Shown here piece after piece: positions 1 to 11,057 of a DNA stretch of 32,015 nt (its first letter is position 1; the number at the start of each line of letters is the position of its first letter). The notes below the pieces were generated by a model. The model made no database searches and had not been told where the DNA came from. It was given only the letters and a program-made list of their open reading frames with translations. The position numbers were made by a program, and so were the translations under genes. This DNA is from Choanephora cucurbitarum (taxonomy: Eukaryota; Mucoromycota; Mucoromycetes; Mucorales; Choanephoraceae): positions 1-32,015 of the forward strand of contig JAIWNI010000180.1 of the NCBI GenBank assembly GCA_025331435.1, written 5' to 3'.

Positions 1-1098
1 CAGTCTATCAATCTATTGTTCTTTTTTTAAATCATTTTTCTCCTGTGCTGATAACTTTTCTGATGACTGATTCAACTACGGCATGCAAGCCATCTACTCT
101 ATAGGATTATTAAGAAAAGAAAAAAGAAAGGTAGACAAGAAGGAAAAAGGAATTGGAATTGTGGCTGATGTCCTACTTAACTTATTTCAGGTGCAGCACA
201 GAGGATCTGCCCCAAGGCTCTATCCAAGGTGAGTATGCCATCTTTTTGACAGAAATGGCTCTCAAGGATCGATCAAAAGGTGCATTTGAATCCAAACTTA
301 TCATTCGAATCAAGCAAACTCAATGCATCGCCCTGCATGATCAGATAAAAGGCTGGGACACATAAAGACGATAAACAAGTACTCATCACTCAGAGAAATC
401 TTGTCTCTCAACTACATCTTTTGCGCTGTAGTGAATGTTGTTTTTACGCACCTTTGTCCTTCTTGGTTAGTCAACAGATCAAGCAATGCTTTATTTGCTC
501 CTGGAGCAAGACATATCGAAATCATTATCTTGATCAGAAACCATTCATCGGAGCCATTCTCTCTCTAGACGGAGACAGCAAAACCTGAAACAACCAACGA
601 TCCACAAGAGAAATATCGGGCAGAACGAAAGAATGTTACTTTTTTTTACATTATAAATGCATGTTAGACGTCCTTTAGATTTGATAGCAGAAAGCATCAC
701 TCAAAAGCTTATTGAAGTTAAAAAGAAAAAAAAAAGAGGTCCAGTTCATCTTGAGCAATATTGGGCAGTTTTGACTCAGTTCTCCTTGATACTCATACTG
801 ATTGCAAACACTATCTTCTTGTAAGATACCAATCTAAAGAAATGAATCGAAATACAGCAGTACTTGGCGAATCATTACAATTCATAAAAAAGGTAGCTAA
901 GCATTCTCCATCCTACTTTTCAAACATTTGTTTTTTTTTAGCATGGTCCCATTTTAGACAACAGAAAGTAACCTTCCACTTGATTTGAGAGTTTTCCAGC
1001 AAAGTATTATCAGTCTATGTTTTAGCAGTAAAAATGATCTCGATGACTATACATGTAGTTAAAAGTGCTTGTTGATAGTAGAATCGAATGCTTTATTG
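1..1098. other. No gene recognised
   Basis: No convincing gene was found. A short open frame at 153-365 (plus) has splice-like signals inside it (an AG at 188-190 and a GTGAGT at 229) but no recognisable domain. The frame at 761-988 is likewise featureless. Short A and T homopolymers are scattered through the stretch. Confidence 0.4.
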
Positions 1099-1699
1099 TT
1101 ACTTTCTAGATTGTGTCTTTCTATGTCTTTTAGGCTGTCTAGTTGTCATTCCGACCTGAGTAGCTCTTGTTGCTCTCGGTTCCAATTGCTCTACCTCCTC
1201 TTTCTCCCCTTCTTCTTCTACAATGTATGATGCTCTTGTTCTCTTTCTATCGGAACTTCTCTTGTTGTGCCTGTTCGTAAATTCTGATTGATGCTGGTAT
1301 ACATGATACCTGTTTGAGAAGGCAGCTCTATGATGCGTATGATAGCCTGCAAACCCAAAGTTATAGCGGAAGGGTTGGTGACTCGATCGACCCTGTTGAC
1401 ATTGTTGACTCTCAAAATGCTTCTAGGTGAGCTTGTAGCCGTAGCCCGAGGATTGAAAGTGCGGCTTACCTACTGAATACCTGATGTAGTGATTGCTAGG
1501 ATCCTGTCGTTTGCTCTCGATATGTTGTTTTGGTTGGCTGCTCGAAGGAAAATCTGCTCTGGTATAATCATCAAGACTGGCTCATAAGGTGCAAATGACC
1601 TAGGATAACTAATTCGCCTGCGTCAGTGTCATAAAACTGCTCTGTGGATGCAAAGGCGTTGGTGACAGTTGCTTCATAGTTCTGATTTAGTTCGGTCAT
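1099..1699 (-). pseudogene. Family A protein, copy 1 (unknown function, broken)
   Basis: I do not recognise this family. The ATG at 1699 opens a frame beginning MTELNQNYEATVTNAF. It matches the start of the gene at 26586 (MNLNQNHISTITDAI), and similarity continues through a TSGI...RTF block and a stretch ending in LP. To follow the protein one must cross a frameshift near 1600 (GTTATCCTAGG), one in-frame TAG after TSGIQ, and another frameshift near 1310. The C-terminal end then reads as an acidic patch (VEEEGEKEEVEQLE) and a basic tail (RQPKRHRKTQSRK), stopping at TAA 1099. The acidic-then-basic tail is also present in the copy at 26586. Its neighbour upstream on the same strand is the family B gene. 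The breaks suggest a pseudogene, although the frame is still readable. No function can be assigned. Confidence 0.5.
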
Positions 1700-2092
1700 A
1701 ATGTGTTTTATGAAAGAGAGAAGCATGTTTTACAGATAGAATAAGCGCTTTAGTTGTAATTGTTTTTTCAGGGTGGTTTCATTATAACGCCCACTTGGAA
1801 TCTTTAATTTAGATAGATAAAGCAAGAGACAATAGATTTCAAATGGATGTATGCAGTTAATGAACCTGTTTATGTTAAGTCTGATGCTCTCCATTGTATT
1901 GTTAATTAAATAATGTAAAATGAATACGTTACATTTTTAGGCAGAAAAGGAAACAAAAGCAACAATCAGTTTAATGATAATAAAAAATGAAAAGCAAAAA
2001 AAAAAAAATTATGATACAAATTGTGAGCAAGTGAAAAAAAAGGAGCAAAGAAAACGAAGAAAGACTCATTCAGCTGTCATACCTATGTCTTG

Positions 2093-2857
2093 TTACTCTT
2101 GCTGTTTAGGAGAAGGAGGAGGGACAGCGAAAGAAGAGGAGGAAGGAAGTTTTGCACCTGCCACAATGAGTTCTTCAGCCAAAGTCATTTCTTTGTACTT
2201 GGGATTCTTCTCCTCAAGCCTTTCTGCTAACGATTTCTTCTTAAACCGGTCTTCTTGTTCGAATCTTTTTCTAGCTCCAGAATCATTAAACTAATAATTC
2301 TTAAACTCCTCATTTGGCCCTATTCCAACTGGTTAGTGGATGTTTCAAGTCTATGAGAGTATACGCCTACATATGGTCCTAAAGACTGATTCGATTTTTT
2401 TAAAGAAGTAGATATCGTCACATTCCATTATGATTTTTTTGTGGTCGAGCTTGTTTTCAACCACATACTTATAAACCATGAATAATACATGGTTGCTTAA
2501 TGTCTCTTTCTTCTTGATTTCAGCACCTTGTAGATTGCTGAGTGTTTCAAGTGTGTATACGAGGCAGACGTATGGCTTGTTGCGGTGTGAGAGCTTGGCA
2601 TAGTGGCCAGGTTTGCCTTAAAGGTAATGCGTGTTAGTAATTATGCTTGCGTGAGTGCAATGTATCTACCTGGGCCAGTAATGATATCTCCTTCTTTGAG
2701 TTTGAGCATCATCATGATGCCTGCATCATAGGATCGGATAGTGATCTCGTAACCTATGTCGATGCTACGTAAAGTTAAGTTTGCACAAAGGCCAGTGTTA
2801 TTGTCAACAGTAATGAGTGTGTTTCTGCTTGTGATAGTTCCTTTGATTTTGGTTCAT
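2093..2857 (-). CDS. Family B OB-fold-like protein, copy 1
   Basis: Probably a single-strand nucleic-acid-binding OB-fold protein, by sequence pattern only. Three exons on the minus strand join in frame. Intron 1 is 2617-2669 with a perfect TACTAAC branch site; intron 2 is 2320-2370 with CACTAAC. The central part alternates short strands: YEITIRSYDAGIMMML, then LKEGDIITGPGKPGHY, then PYVCLVYTLE. This is the layout of an OB barrel with its L45 loop. The third exon is highly charged (RKRFEQEDRFKKKSLAERLEEK) and ends in a Ser/Pro tail with stop TAA at 2093. One in-frame TAG lies at 2291-2293 (KNY*FND). The true start is unclear: ATGs at 2857 and 2861 are not in the frame of the first exon. The copy at 28395 has an intron at the same place and phase. 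It could be a functional gene with one nonsense change or an early pseudogene. Confidence 0.55.
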
Positions 2858-3342
2858 GCATAATGTAAAGAGAAGTAAAAAGAAATGGTAGTTATTTCTG
2901 AATGTTGTCTACGCTCTATATCTTTTGACTACGATAATTTTATTTGTTAATTATGTGGTGATCTGAGCACATTTAGTCTCAACAATGACAATAAGGTTGC
3001 AAGAAAGACTAAATAAGTCATAACAGATATAACATCAGAGATAAAGTAAAAGATCTAAATCCTTACTAGATATAGAATCCAATTGAAGTCAATAAGATTC
3101 AACCCAAAGAACTAGACTCAAGAGATAGCATCACATCATTCGGTAACATAAATCCTTGGGACAAGGAATGATGGTAACTATTGAAGTTACAAGTAACAGT
3201 AGTACACTGACTTAGTACAAACTCCATAATCTGTGATTACATCAAATCCTTTACTGAAAACATATAAATAGTTGTTGTTAGAAAACATTAGTTCTATAAC
3301 CTTTTTTTGAAGTAATAAACAGTTTAAAACAATCTCACTGTA

Positions 3343-3358
3343 CTCTCTCTCTCTCTCT
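3343..3358. repeat. (CT)8 microsatellite
   Basis: Eight uninterrupted CT units lie in the pyrimidine-rich leader about 190 bp upstream of the family C start codon. Such CT tracts are common near fungal promoters, but no function is shown here. Confidence 0.85.
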
Positions 3359-3548
3359 ATTATTTTTCCTCTATCTTCCCTCTTAAATCTTTGTCAGAAC
3401 ATCACAAACCATTTACTTTTGCATTAGAATGATAAATTGGTCCTCTTTTTTTGTTTAAGTGATTCCGTTTTTTTTTTGTTGCATTTGCCTATCTCTTTCT
3501 TTTCCTTTTGTATCCTTACTTTGCCTATCATCTATTTGTTTATTACCA

Positions 3549-3964
3549 ATGCTCAATTATCAATTCTCCCGAATTCTCTTTGTGGAAGCTTTTCCTTTGA
3601 AGGATGACAATTATTTTTACTACAGGCAAGATCGTTTGTTTCAACAGTTAAAACGTAAGTCCATGTGCGAATGTGTATTCTATATAACTAAAACTAAGTT
3701 ATAGGCATCCTTTTTCCACAGCTGTTAATCAATGAAGAGACTGCGGAGGTGCTGAATGAAGACTATGAGGTAAACTTTTACCACTTCTTGGATGATGAGC
3801 CCTGTGGGAGTGTCCGTTGTTTTGTGGACCCGGAAGAAGCAAGGATGGCACGGGATAAATTTTGGAAGCAGATGAAGCTGTCACAACCCAGTATGGTTTT
3901 TATTAGCAGTGGAAGATTGGCGAGAACCATCTTCCAGCTGAATAGCAACTTTACTGGGGAGTAA
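3549..3964 (+). CDS. Family C small protein, copy 1 (intact, two exons)
   Basis: Unknown family, 121 aa. Exon 1 is 3549-3654 and exon 2 is 3705-3964. The 50-bp intron (3655-3704) has donor GTAAGT, an AACTAAAAC region and acceptor TATAG, and splicing keeps the frame (LKR then ILFPQLL). The core reads YEVNFYHFLDDEP, then VDPEEARMARDKFWKQMK, then QPSMVFISSGRLARTIF. The pseudogene at 29382-29645 shares the LFPQ start of exon 2, VNF-HF, a PEE block, QP[ST][MI]V and R..I..FQ. The start at 3549 is the first ATG in frame. The hydrophobic stretch upstream in the same frame (from a GTG at 3459) is probably untranslated leader rather than a signal peptide. The gene is divergent from family B (minus). 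No catalytic motif is evident. It is the only member of the three families here that looks undamaged. Confidence 0.6.
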
Positions 3965-4128
3965 ACAGTAAAGAAATGGAAAAACAGTGGACTGGAAACG
4001 GTCTTCTATTGCATTCCTAGCACAAGAAAACAAAACAGGGAAAACGTGGATGGGTAAGGCCTATTTGGTTGAATGATTAACACTCAGGTATTCACTACAT
4101 CTTCCTCTTTAGTGCGTTTGACTTGCTT

Positions 4129-4641
4129 CTAGAAAGAATCAAAGATCAAGAACTTAATTTCGAATAAAATAAGGTTTAAAACTTTTATGCATTTTTTGAC
4201 ACCTTTTTTTTTGGGGAGGTTCTTTTTTTTTTTTGGCAATTGAAGTTGAAGTCTGTCTTTGGGATTCTTCTTCTCTTTTGAGTGATACTCTTTTTTAATT
4301 TTATTATGACTTTTTTTCTCTTTGGTAGCATCAGTAAACGATGATTGTAAAGGATGTTCTACAAAATCAATGGCTAATAGTTCGGTATAGCGGTAATATT
4401 GGTGCTGGTCTACTGAACTGAAGAAGGAAATCACACAAGCTGGTCTTTTGTTTTCTTTATGCTTACAAGCGTAAAAAGCATTTCCAACTCTTTCTACAAT
4501 AGTAGCTTTGACGGACGACACTGCTATCCATATCATGTCTGGTGCAGTGAACCACCATTTGGAAGCCTCCTCTGGTATAAGAGTTAGTACACGATCGATC
4601 GATATAAAGTCATCCGATTTAAAGTCATCAGATATAAACAA
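4129..4641 (-). CDS. Hypothetical lysine-rich protein
   Basis: Unrecognised. The frame is 170 codons and stays open about 40 bp further upstream (to a TAA near 4692), but no ATG starts it, so an upstream exon or a lost start is likely. The N-terminal half is acidic (ISDDFKSDDFISID) and is followed by a more protein-like core (IPEEASKWWFTAPDMIW, then GNAFYACKHKENKRPACVIS). The C-terminal third is very lysine-rich (QLPKKKKNLPKKKGVKK) and runs through T-homopolymers of the plus strand, so its last part may be read-through. It lies 165 bp from the end of the family C gene, converging with it. The Cys/His pair is too sparse to call a zinc site. It could be a real accessory gene of the A-B-C locus or a fortuitous frame. 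Confidence 0.35.
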   Translation of the reverse strand: MFISDDFKSDDFISIDRVLTLIPEEASKWWFTAPDMIWIAVSSVKATIVERVGNAFYACKHKENKRPACVISFFSSVDQHQYYRYTELLAIDFVEHPLQSSFTDATKEKKSHNKIKKEYHSKEKKNPKDRLQLQLPKKKKNLPKKKGVKKCIKVLNLILFEIKFLIFDSF

Positions 4642-4827
4642 TTCTTCAGATTGCTCTTCGTAAGTGAGAAAGGATTTGTTAGTCGTTCCATATGCTAATT
4701 AGCCATTTTGGTAGTAAAGTAAGAATGAAATAAAGAAAGATGAAATCAAACAAAGAATATCCTGTTTAAACCGGATTTGATCTTTTTCTCAGGCAAGGGG
4801 TTTCGAGATGATTAGGCGACTTTGAAT

Positions 4828-4925
4828 GAGCATGCTTCTTGCGATAATGGCATGCTTTTATCGTTTCATACGGTATCATCAGAATACTAGGTATGCTTGC
4901 TGGATGCACAGAGTTAAATTGTATT
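4828..4925 (+). repeat. Truncated copy of the dispersed repeat
   Basis: This segment shares a 'catgcttcttg' start and a 'taggtatgcttgctgga' block with the beginning of the longer repeats at 5445 and 21585 (there 'cgtgcttcttct' and 'taggtatgcttattgg'), in the same order and spacing. It then diverges. It looks like a 5' fragment of the same family. Confidence 0.45.
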
Positions 4926-5444
4926 ATTTTATTGTATAGAAAAGCAGTTTTCTTTTTGTATTATTAATAGGGGGGGGGTCGAAAAGAGAACCTAAATGGG
5001 CTGTAAATCTTCATTCATATCACAGCAAATATACAAAACAAAAGTTAATGTAAATACAATGAGGAGCTTACGTTATTATACTAGGAATGAGGAGCGAAAC
5101 ACTGTGCTTCATGACGTCTGATGATCCTACATTGTAGAGGAACTCCATCACGGCTCACTGGCTAGTTAATAGGATTCATAAAAAAGTGTCAAACACCCAG
5201 ATTTTTGAGGTTTTTGGATTCATGAAAACCCAGAATGAATGGGAGAGATAACCCTAAAGTTCTAGTTTCCTGACCCCATTTTGGGGCCCAGCACCCAGAA
5301 TCTGTAGTACGTCTATAAATGAATTCATTTTGAAGGCCAAGAGTAATAAACATATATCTTAGAGTAGAGCTACAGAGACAAGTAGGCTTTAAGAATTGTA
5401 CAGTATATGACTGATCATGTTTCTTGAAGCCTTGCTAGAGCAAG

Positions 5445-6075
5445 GACGTGCTTCTTCTGTTTAATAACCATATTGAGCTTCTTCAGTTATGGCTTCGTTT
5501 AAAATATTAGGTATGCTTATTGGAAGAATAGAGCCAAATAGGGTTTCTTTGTTACAATCAAATATAGATTCTTATATATCCTATAAATGGACACTTTATT
5601 AGCACATTATGGTTTTCAGCCTTCCCTTCATTAACTAGAATAATTTCTATGTTTCTACACAAAGAACGGTATACTGGGTATTCAGATGCGCCTTTTGGTT
5701 GACCCTAAAGAGCAATTTTTAAATGGATAAAAGGCCTTTACCATCAGGATTCAGCCTTTAGAGAGCCTTCTAGGGCTTGAATTGATTTTGCTTTGAAACC
5801 CAGGTTTTTTTTTTCTTTGGATTGCTTGTAGCTTCTTCATTTTTCCTTGGGGCTATAGACCAGACGATGCACATGAAGCAGTAGAACAACTCATCAGAAG
5901 AGCAGACAGTCAATATAATAACCGATATAGAGAAAGAGACATTAGATAGACATTCTAATTGAAAAAAAAAGAATAAAGATAAGACTTGATTCGCTTTTAA
6001 AAAAAGTTGAAATTGTCCTTATTGACGTGTCTTCTTACCAGCGATGAGTACATCTTGTTCTTGAAGCAAGCGTGT
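5445..6075 (+). repeat. Dispersed repeat, copy 1
   Basis: This segment aligns end to end with 21585-22225 on the same strand, with the same order of landmarks. These include a 'cgtgcttcttct' start, 'taggtatgcttattgg', 'gttgaccct..agagcaattt', a poly-T tract, and a nearly invariant block 'gaccagacgatgcacatgaa' near 5860. After it come 'cattagatag', an A run and 'aaaaaaagttgaaa'. Overall similarity by eye is about three quarters, with the block much higher. In the frame starting CCA GAC GAT the block reads PDDAHEAVEQLIRRADSQ and remains open here to a TAG, so it may be an exon preceded by an acceptor (CTATAG). The family is not recognised; it is probably an old transposon fragment. Confidence 0.6.
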
Positions 6076-7867
6076 TAAACTTTACCTTGACAGGAACTCC
6101 AACCAAAAGAACAAACGCGCGAAGCGAAATGCAAATTGCAGCTTGAGAGCCAGTTTCATCACCTTTCTCGACAAAATTCTGAAGAAACTAAAGCTTCACA
6201 CCCAAGAGAGCCATCACATGCGTCCATCAGCTTCACGATAAGCCTTACTAGCAAGCAGCAGAGTCAAGTCGCAATACAAGCTTGTTGCATTGATACAAAG
6301 GGACGATACAAGTACTACAAGAGCCAATATCAGGTAACAATTTGACAACGAAGCAGTTCACTTACTGATGAGTATATTAGAATAGACAACGCAAGTAAGT
6401 AGGCTTGAGGATAGAGCACTAGTGTCTCAGTAAGACCATAGCAGCAATTCAAATAAGCAGAGTACTGAAAGGATTGAAGCCAACTAAGTCAGTTAGGCAT
6501 GATGGGATAAGAGAGACAATGTAAGTGAATAGGAAGCATGATCCAGAAAGAACAGTGACTAAGGAACGGGCGGTTGATCTATAGGAAAGAACGGATTAGC
6601 CAATTGATGATACAACAGATGAAGAGACAGGATATGACTAATAGTATACTGTTGGCCAAAGGAGACGAGCATCAAGCAAATAGGTCAAATAGAAGAAAGC
6701 CATGATGGAGAATGGCTTCAAACACAGAATACTGGATGAGAGATAGATCATGAGTTCATTTGGACATGGATGTCAGAAGAATGAGGGTACACGCAAAGTG
6801 AATAGAGCGATGGGACAGAAGCCTCAAATGTGAGTAGCATCAAGTAGAGTGGAAAGGGATTAGTGATTGAAGGATGCGGATTATTTGAGAAGGCACAATG
6901 GACAATATTGTTTTCGAAGCTGTCGCTGATAAGAATATCTCGATCTCGAAACTCTGGACAGATGTTATATGCATGTTGTCCGAAGACGAAGGAGTTTCTT
7001 GGGTGCTGTCATGTGAAAAGCAAAGTTAAGCATGCAGATTGTTGACTGTTTCCATTGATACAAGGCCTACCTTTTGCTGTGCGTTTGGTGAAAAAAGAGA
7101 AGAAGATGAAGAAGAAAATGGTGGAATGAGAAAAATGGCCGGTATATAACATCATTTGGGCAGCGATGGGAACAACACTAGTAATTGCACCGAATATGAG
7201 ATGATAAGAGTTGACGCAATAAGCAAATGTCTTTGGTTTGCATGAAATTTCTTGATGAGATGTCTTGAATCAGTTTACACTGAAAAATGGAAAGAGCAAT
7301 CAGAAATAAACATTTGCTTCAATAAGATACAATAAAGGATAAGCAGATCGCTTTATCTTAAAGATAGTGTAAAAGTAGAGACTTTAAATGGAAGAGCGAA
7401 TGGTAGTAGAAACAGTGGGATCTTACAGACAAAGTAGAGCAATCATGGAGTAGCTAAAAAGAGTATGTACTTCCAAGCATTGATAAAAATGGTTATCTTT
7501 GATTTTTATTGTAGGTCACACTCAAAGTGGATCAAGAGGGAAGTGGTTAGTATCATAAGAGCTAACAGTGAGCATTTAGATAGGTCATCAATAAAATTCC
7601 ATATCACATTCTGAACGCATGAGTATATCGACTAAAGACCGCATAATTGACTCTTCAACTCTTGCAAGTAGTGTTCAAGGCCGTGGGGTGTAGCTGATGT
7701 TATTAGGTCTTGTACTACGATAAGAGAAAAAGTTGACCATGTAGCTGAGATGGTTTAATAGAGTAGTCGAACTTTTTCAAAATCCAAAATTTTATGTATA
7801 GTATATTGATCCATCATCTATGATATAACAAATATATGCTCAGAGAAAAAGAGAAAGTAACAACAGG
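6076..7867. other. Purine-rich stretch, no gene recognised
   Basis: The plus strand is conspicuously rich in A and G (many aga/gaa/gga words) from about 6340 to 7150. Stop codons occur in all frames on both strands, and the longest frames (6136-6345, 6863-7045) have no recognisable motif. A decayed coding region is possible, but I could not identify one. The frame 7868-8119 (minus) just beyond is also featureless. Confidence 0.4.
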
Positions 7868-8190
7868 TTAAGATATCAAAAGAGATGATTGAGATGAAGA
7901 AAAGGCAAAAAAAAAAGGAAAGACTTCGTACAGAAATCTAGATCTAAGGACTGTGTTTTTTATCCGAATCCTGATGTATCTCTGAAGATATCGGACGACA
8001 AAAGATTTGGGTGATGAAATATCTATCGCGTTTCTGTTCTTTTCCTTTTTACCAATCGTCCTACCCTTTATTATACATATATCGTTTACAACTAATCTTC
8101 GTATCTCTTCTTTGGCCATGCCGAACTCCTTCGAGTTTTTTATGATACAATGAGTCCGGCCAGATAAGTTTAAACTTCATATCATTTCAT

Positions 8191-11057
8191 TTACTTGACC
8201 AGATCTACAATGGAAACGACGTATTCTGCCTCACAAATCATCACATTCTTTCTTGCATCTTCGGCAAACAACTTCACAACTGGTACACCAAATTGATCCA
8301 TCGTACTCTCCTCTACGGCTGATATCAAAACCAAGAAACACTCGACCCATTGTTGTTTCGATGTATTCTCTGAATTTGGGTAGGGTCTGAGTTTGATTTG
8401 CACAAACTACTATACTTCTTAATGGTGCATTCTAGAGATTGACAAAAACAGTGTCGTAACGGACCTTGTTGTTCAGTAAGTGATGGCATAGGCTAGTAGT
8501 AAAATGACTTTTCTTAGTCCAGACCCACACGTTTAACCTTCGTCGACTGATTTCATTTTTTAAGAACCTTTCTCATACATCAAGGAACCTATTTAATAGT
8601 ATTGTTTAGCGATGGATCTATTGCAATCGTATTGTAAGTATTACCTGCGTATATCAGCTATGTCCTGTGCACTGATTGTCTTTTGTAGAACTAGAGAGAC
8701 TACATCAACAAGACTCATCAAGGCGACTCGTGCTTTTTCATGTTGTAAGTTGGGAATGATTATGGTTGGGACTATATACAAAAGAAATTGATGTTAATCA
8801 ACAGCTCGGTAATAGCCTGTACAGCTGTCAAATGGATAACTGAAAGCAGCTAAACATATGGGCTTACTCTCAGCTATCCAAGCATCAAGTCGATCAATGA
8901 AAGACCTTTGAGTGGATGGAACAGATAACGCAAAGAAGTAACTGGTTGATCTGCAAGCTTTGAATTTTTCCACAGACTTGTAAGGCAGTAGATTGTATAC
9001 CAAGTTTCCCATACCATGGCCGAGAAGATGCAGTTTATTACCGAAAAAAGAAGACGTTACTGAATTTTGGCAAGCCAGAGAGCAGACAAGGGAGATTGGG
9101 TAGTGGATGAAGTTACAAAGTTTGAATAAGAATGACACTACATATTTATTAGACAATATTTTGCTTACAATATCGCCATTTCTTAGTTCCACAATAATAC
9201 GATCATCACCATTCTCCGGAAAATACTTACCCTAAGAAGTTATGGGTCTAGTGGTCACAGCTTTTGATTTATAGACATGACACCCGTAAGTACCGACATG
9301 GTCAACAAAATACATGAACTTGGTTATTCCAGGTATATCACCAGTAAAGCGCAAAATCACAACACGACCGCGAAAAATCTCATTGCCTTCTTCCTTGATC
9401 GTCAATCTTTTTTCATACTTTTGCTTGACTTGACTTACCAACGGTTCGAGAAATGAAACAATGTTGTTGGGCTTACTAGAGCATTAGCTATTTAGATCGC
9501 GCTTTCATCCTTTGTTCTATATTCAACGAAAGTCAGCCTGATGTTAACAGAACACTTTGTATGATGATAATTCACACCTATGCTGAGGATGAGTGTTTAT
9601 CACTAAGCAGTACATCATTACATGGTAAGTCTTCTGCATGTTTTTCAATTGATAATCATCCACAAGTATGACCAAGCAAATGGTACTATCATCAATTACT
9701 CCGCGAAGAAGAAGATCCTCACAACATTGATCAGAAGAAATTCTCGATAAGGATGGACGATATTGCTGTTTTTAGCAAAAAACTGTTCGCGATAAGAAAG
9801 CATCTCATTATTTTCATCAATGACACAAAGTTCAGTGAGAGCCCTTCCTACTGAAGTGCAAGCCATTTACTCAGTAAGCTTCAGTTCTGTAAGAGGTGTA
9901 ACATCATTCTCTACTGCTGCTTCTACTTCTGTCTTATCGTAACCACAAGGCATGCCGCCTGATTCGACTTGACATATGGTGTTTGTCACATCTGAAAAAT
10001 CAATTCCTTTCAAAGAGGATATCAGTATTTGGATCTTGAGGATATTCGTTATAATCAATTGAATTAGTCTAGAATATCTTCATATATTAGTGTTGCGGAT
10101 CATATGAGAGTATATACTAAGTTAAGTGCAAGCAGTAAAGTACTACTAGACTATGATATTTCTGATATTATGCTCTAAAGATGACACAAGCACAGTAGTG
10201 CACAACTAGCTCTGTAATATCTTGATATAGTAAAGTATATGGACTAAAGGACGTCTAAGACGTAATAGCTATACTAGATAGCAAATAGTATAAATACTTT
10301 CATTTATTTTGTTCAGAATAAAGGCATACGTAAAAACTGTCTTAAAGTATTTACTATACTTGTTATTTAATTCTATCTTTTTTGAAAATCCAAAATATTA
10401 CACGACAGATTGTTTTTTTCAGTATCTCGATACATATAGCATCCATTAGCACAGATGTCTACTTGGTAGTAGAATCGTTGTCTCTTTTTATCATTCTTCG
10501 ATATGTGTCTGGTGATTGGAAGTGTCTATTAGCAAAAGGACCTACGTTGGAATCAAGATGTAAGCAATTGTTCCAATCAGTTGCGTTTCCTTATTTTACC
10601 TTCTCTAACATGACTCAACACTTGATTATTCAAAACAGATACAAGTTGTCTTTGGTATTTTCTGGGCATTTTCGCTTCGTTCAATAGTTGCATAATATTT
10701 ATCCAGGCAGTCCTTAATTCATCCATTGGTTCATAGGGATACCGATCATAGGTAACAGGTTCTATAAAGATAAGGGTAAGATGCCATTGATATGTATCAT
10801 CTTGTTTATACACAGAATATACCTTTTGGAGTAATGCCGCTTACACCGGCCATGTTGTTGGTGGGGGTTTTCAGAGACGACCCACTCATATTCAAGCCAT
10901 CAAAATTTCCCTTCTCTTTGTCTTGAACAATAGTCTGCTTATCTTGTTCCTCTAGATATTGCTTGCCAAATCGAACTGCACACCCATAGGCATGTTTTGT
11001 TAATTCCTTTTGGGTTGCGAATAAAGATGAACAAATTGTACAGCTGAACAAGGGCAT
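8191..11057 (-). pseudogene. Decayed Tnp2/EnSpm-like (CACTA-type) transposase
   Basis: This is a broken DNA transposase of the Tnp2-like type common in fungal genomes. Reading down the minus strand, an N-terminal Cys-rich finger (CTICSSLFATQKELTKHAYGC, last Cys at about 10983) starts at ATG 11057. It is followed by PYEPMDELRTAWINIMQLLNEA (10577-10813). Next come the block FTGDIPGITKFMYFVDHVG followed by TYGCHVY (9232-9441) and the block LHLLGHGMGNLVYNLLP ending in TGYYRAVD (8794-9192). After these, LYIVPTIIIPNL, then SLECTIKKYSSLCKSNSDP (about 8410) and a C-terminal FGVPVVKLFAEDARK (8191-8403). The TGDIP...TYGC, LIGHG/LHLLGHG and GYYRAVDW-type blocks in this order are what I recognise from this family. 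Many stops and frameshifts separate the pieces, and an LTR-like segment interrupts it at about 10091-10370. Terminal repeats were not located. Confidence 0.65.
10091..10370 (+). mobile_element. Probable solo LTR inside the transposase pseudogene
   Basis: A non-coding AT-rich block separates two parts of the Tnp2-like coding sequence. It starts TGTTGCGGATC and contains a TATA-like box (tataaata, 10289-10296) followed 28 bp later by a polyadenylation-like aataaa (10317-10322). That TATA plus poly(A) layout is typical of a long terminal repeat. I could not fix the right end (no clear CA terminus) or a target-site duplication, so the call is tentative. It could instead be a decayed linker of the transposase gene. 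Confidence 0.35.

Noticed and set aside
153..365. Short ORF at the left edge
   Set aside because: Seventy codons, no ATG-context, motif or homologous neighbour. The internal splice-like signals would give an intron that is too short.
2945..3342. Possible LTR upstream of the family C gene
   Set aside because: A TATA-like tataaata (3263-3270) and a nearby aataaa are present, but there are no matching ends, no target duplication and no second copy in the window.
4970..4978. Run of nine G
   Set aside because: An isolated homopolymer with no repeated G-runs around it to make a quadruplex-type structure. It may also be a sequencing artefact.
5186..5203. 18-bp word shared in inverted orientation with about 13267-13284 (tctgggtgttKgacactt)
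   Set aside because: Flanks do not align and no target duplication is visible. It is too short to call a repeat family.
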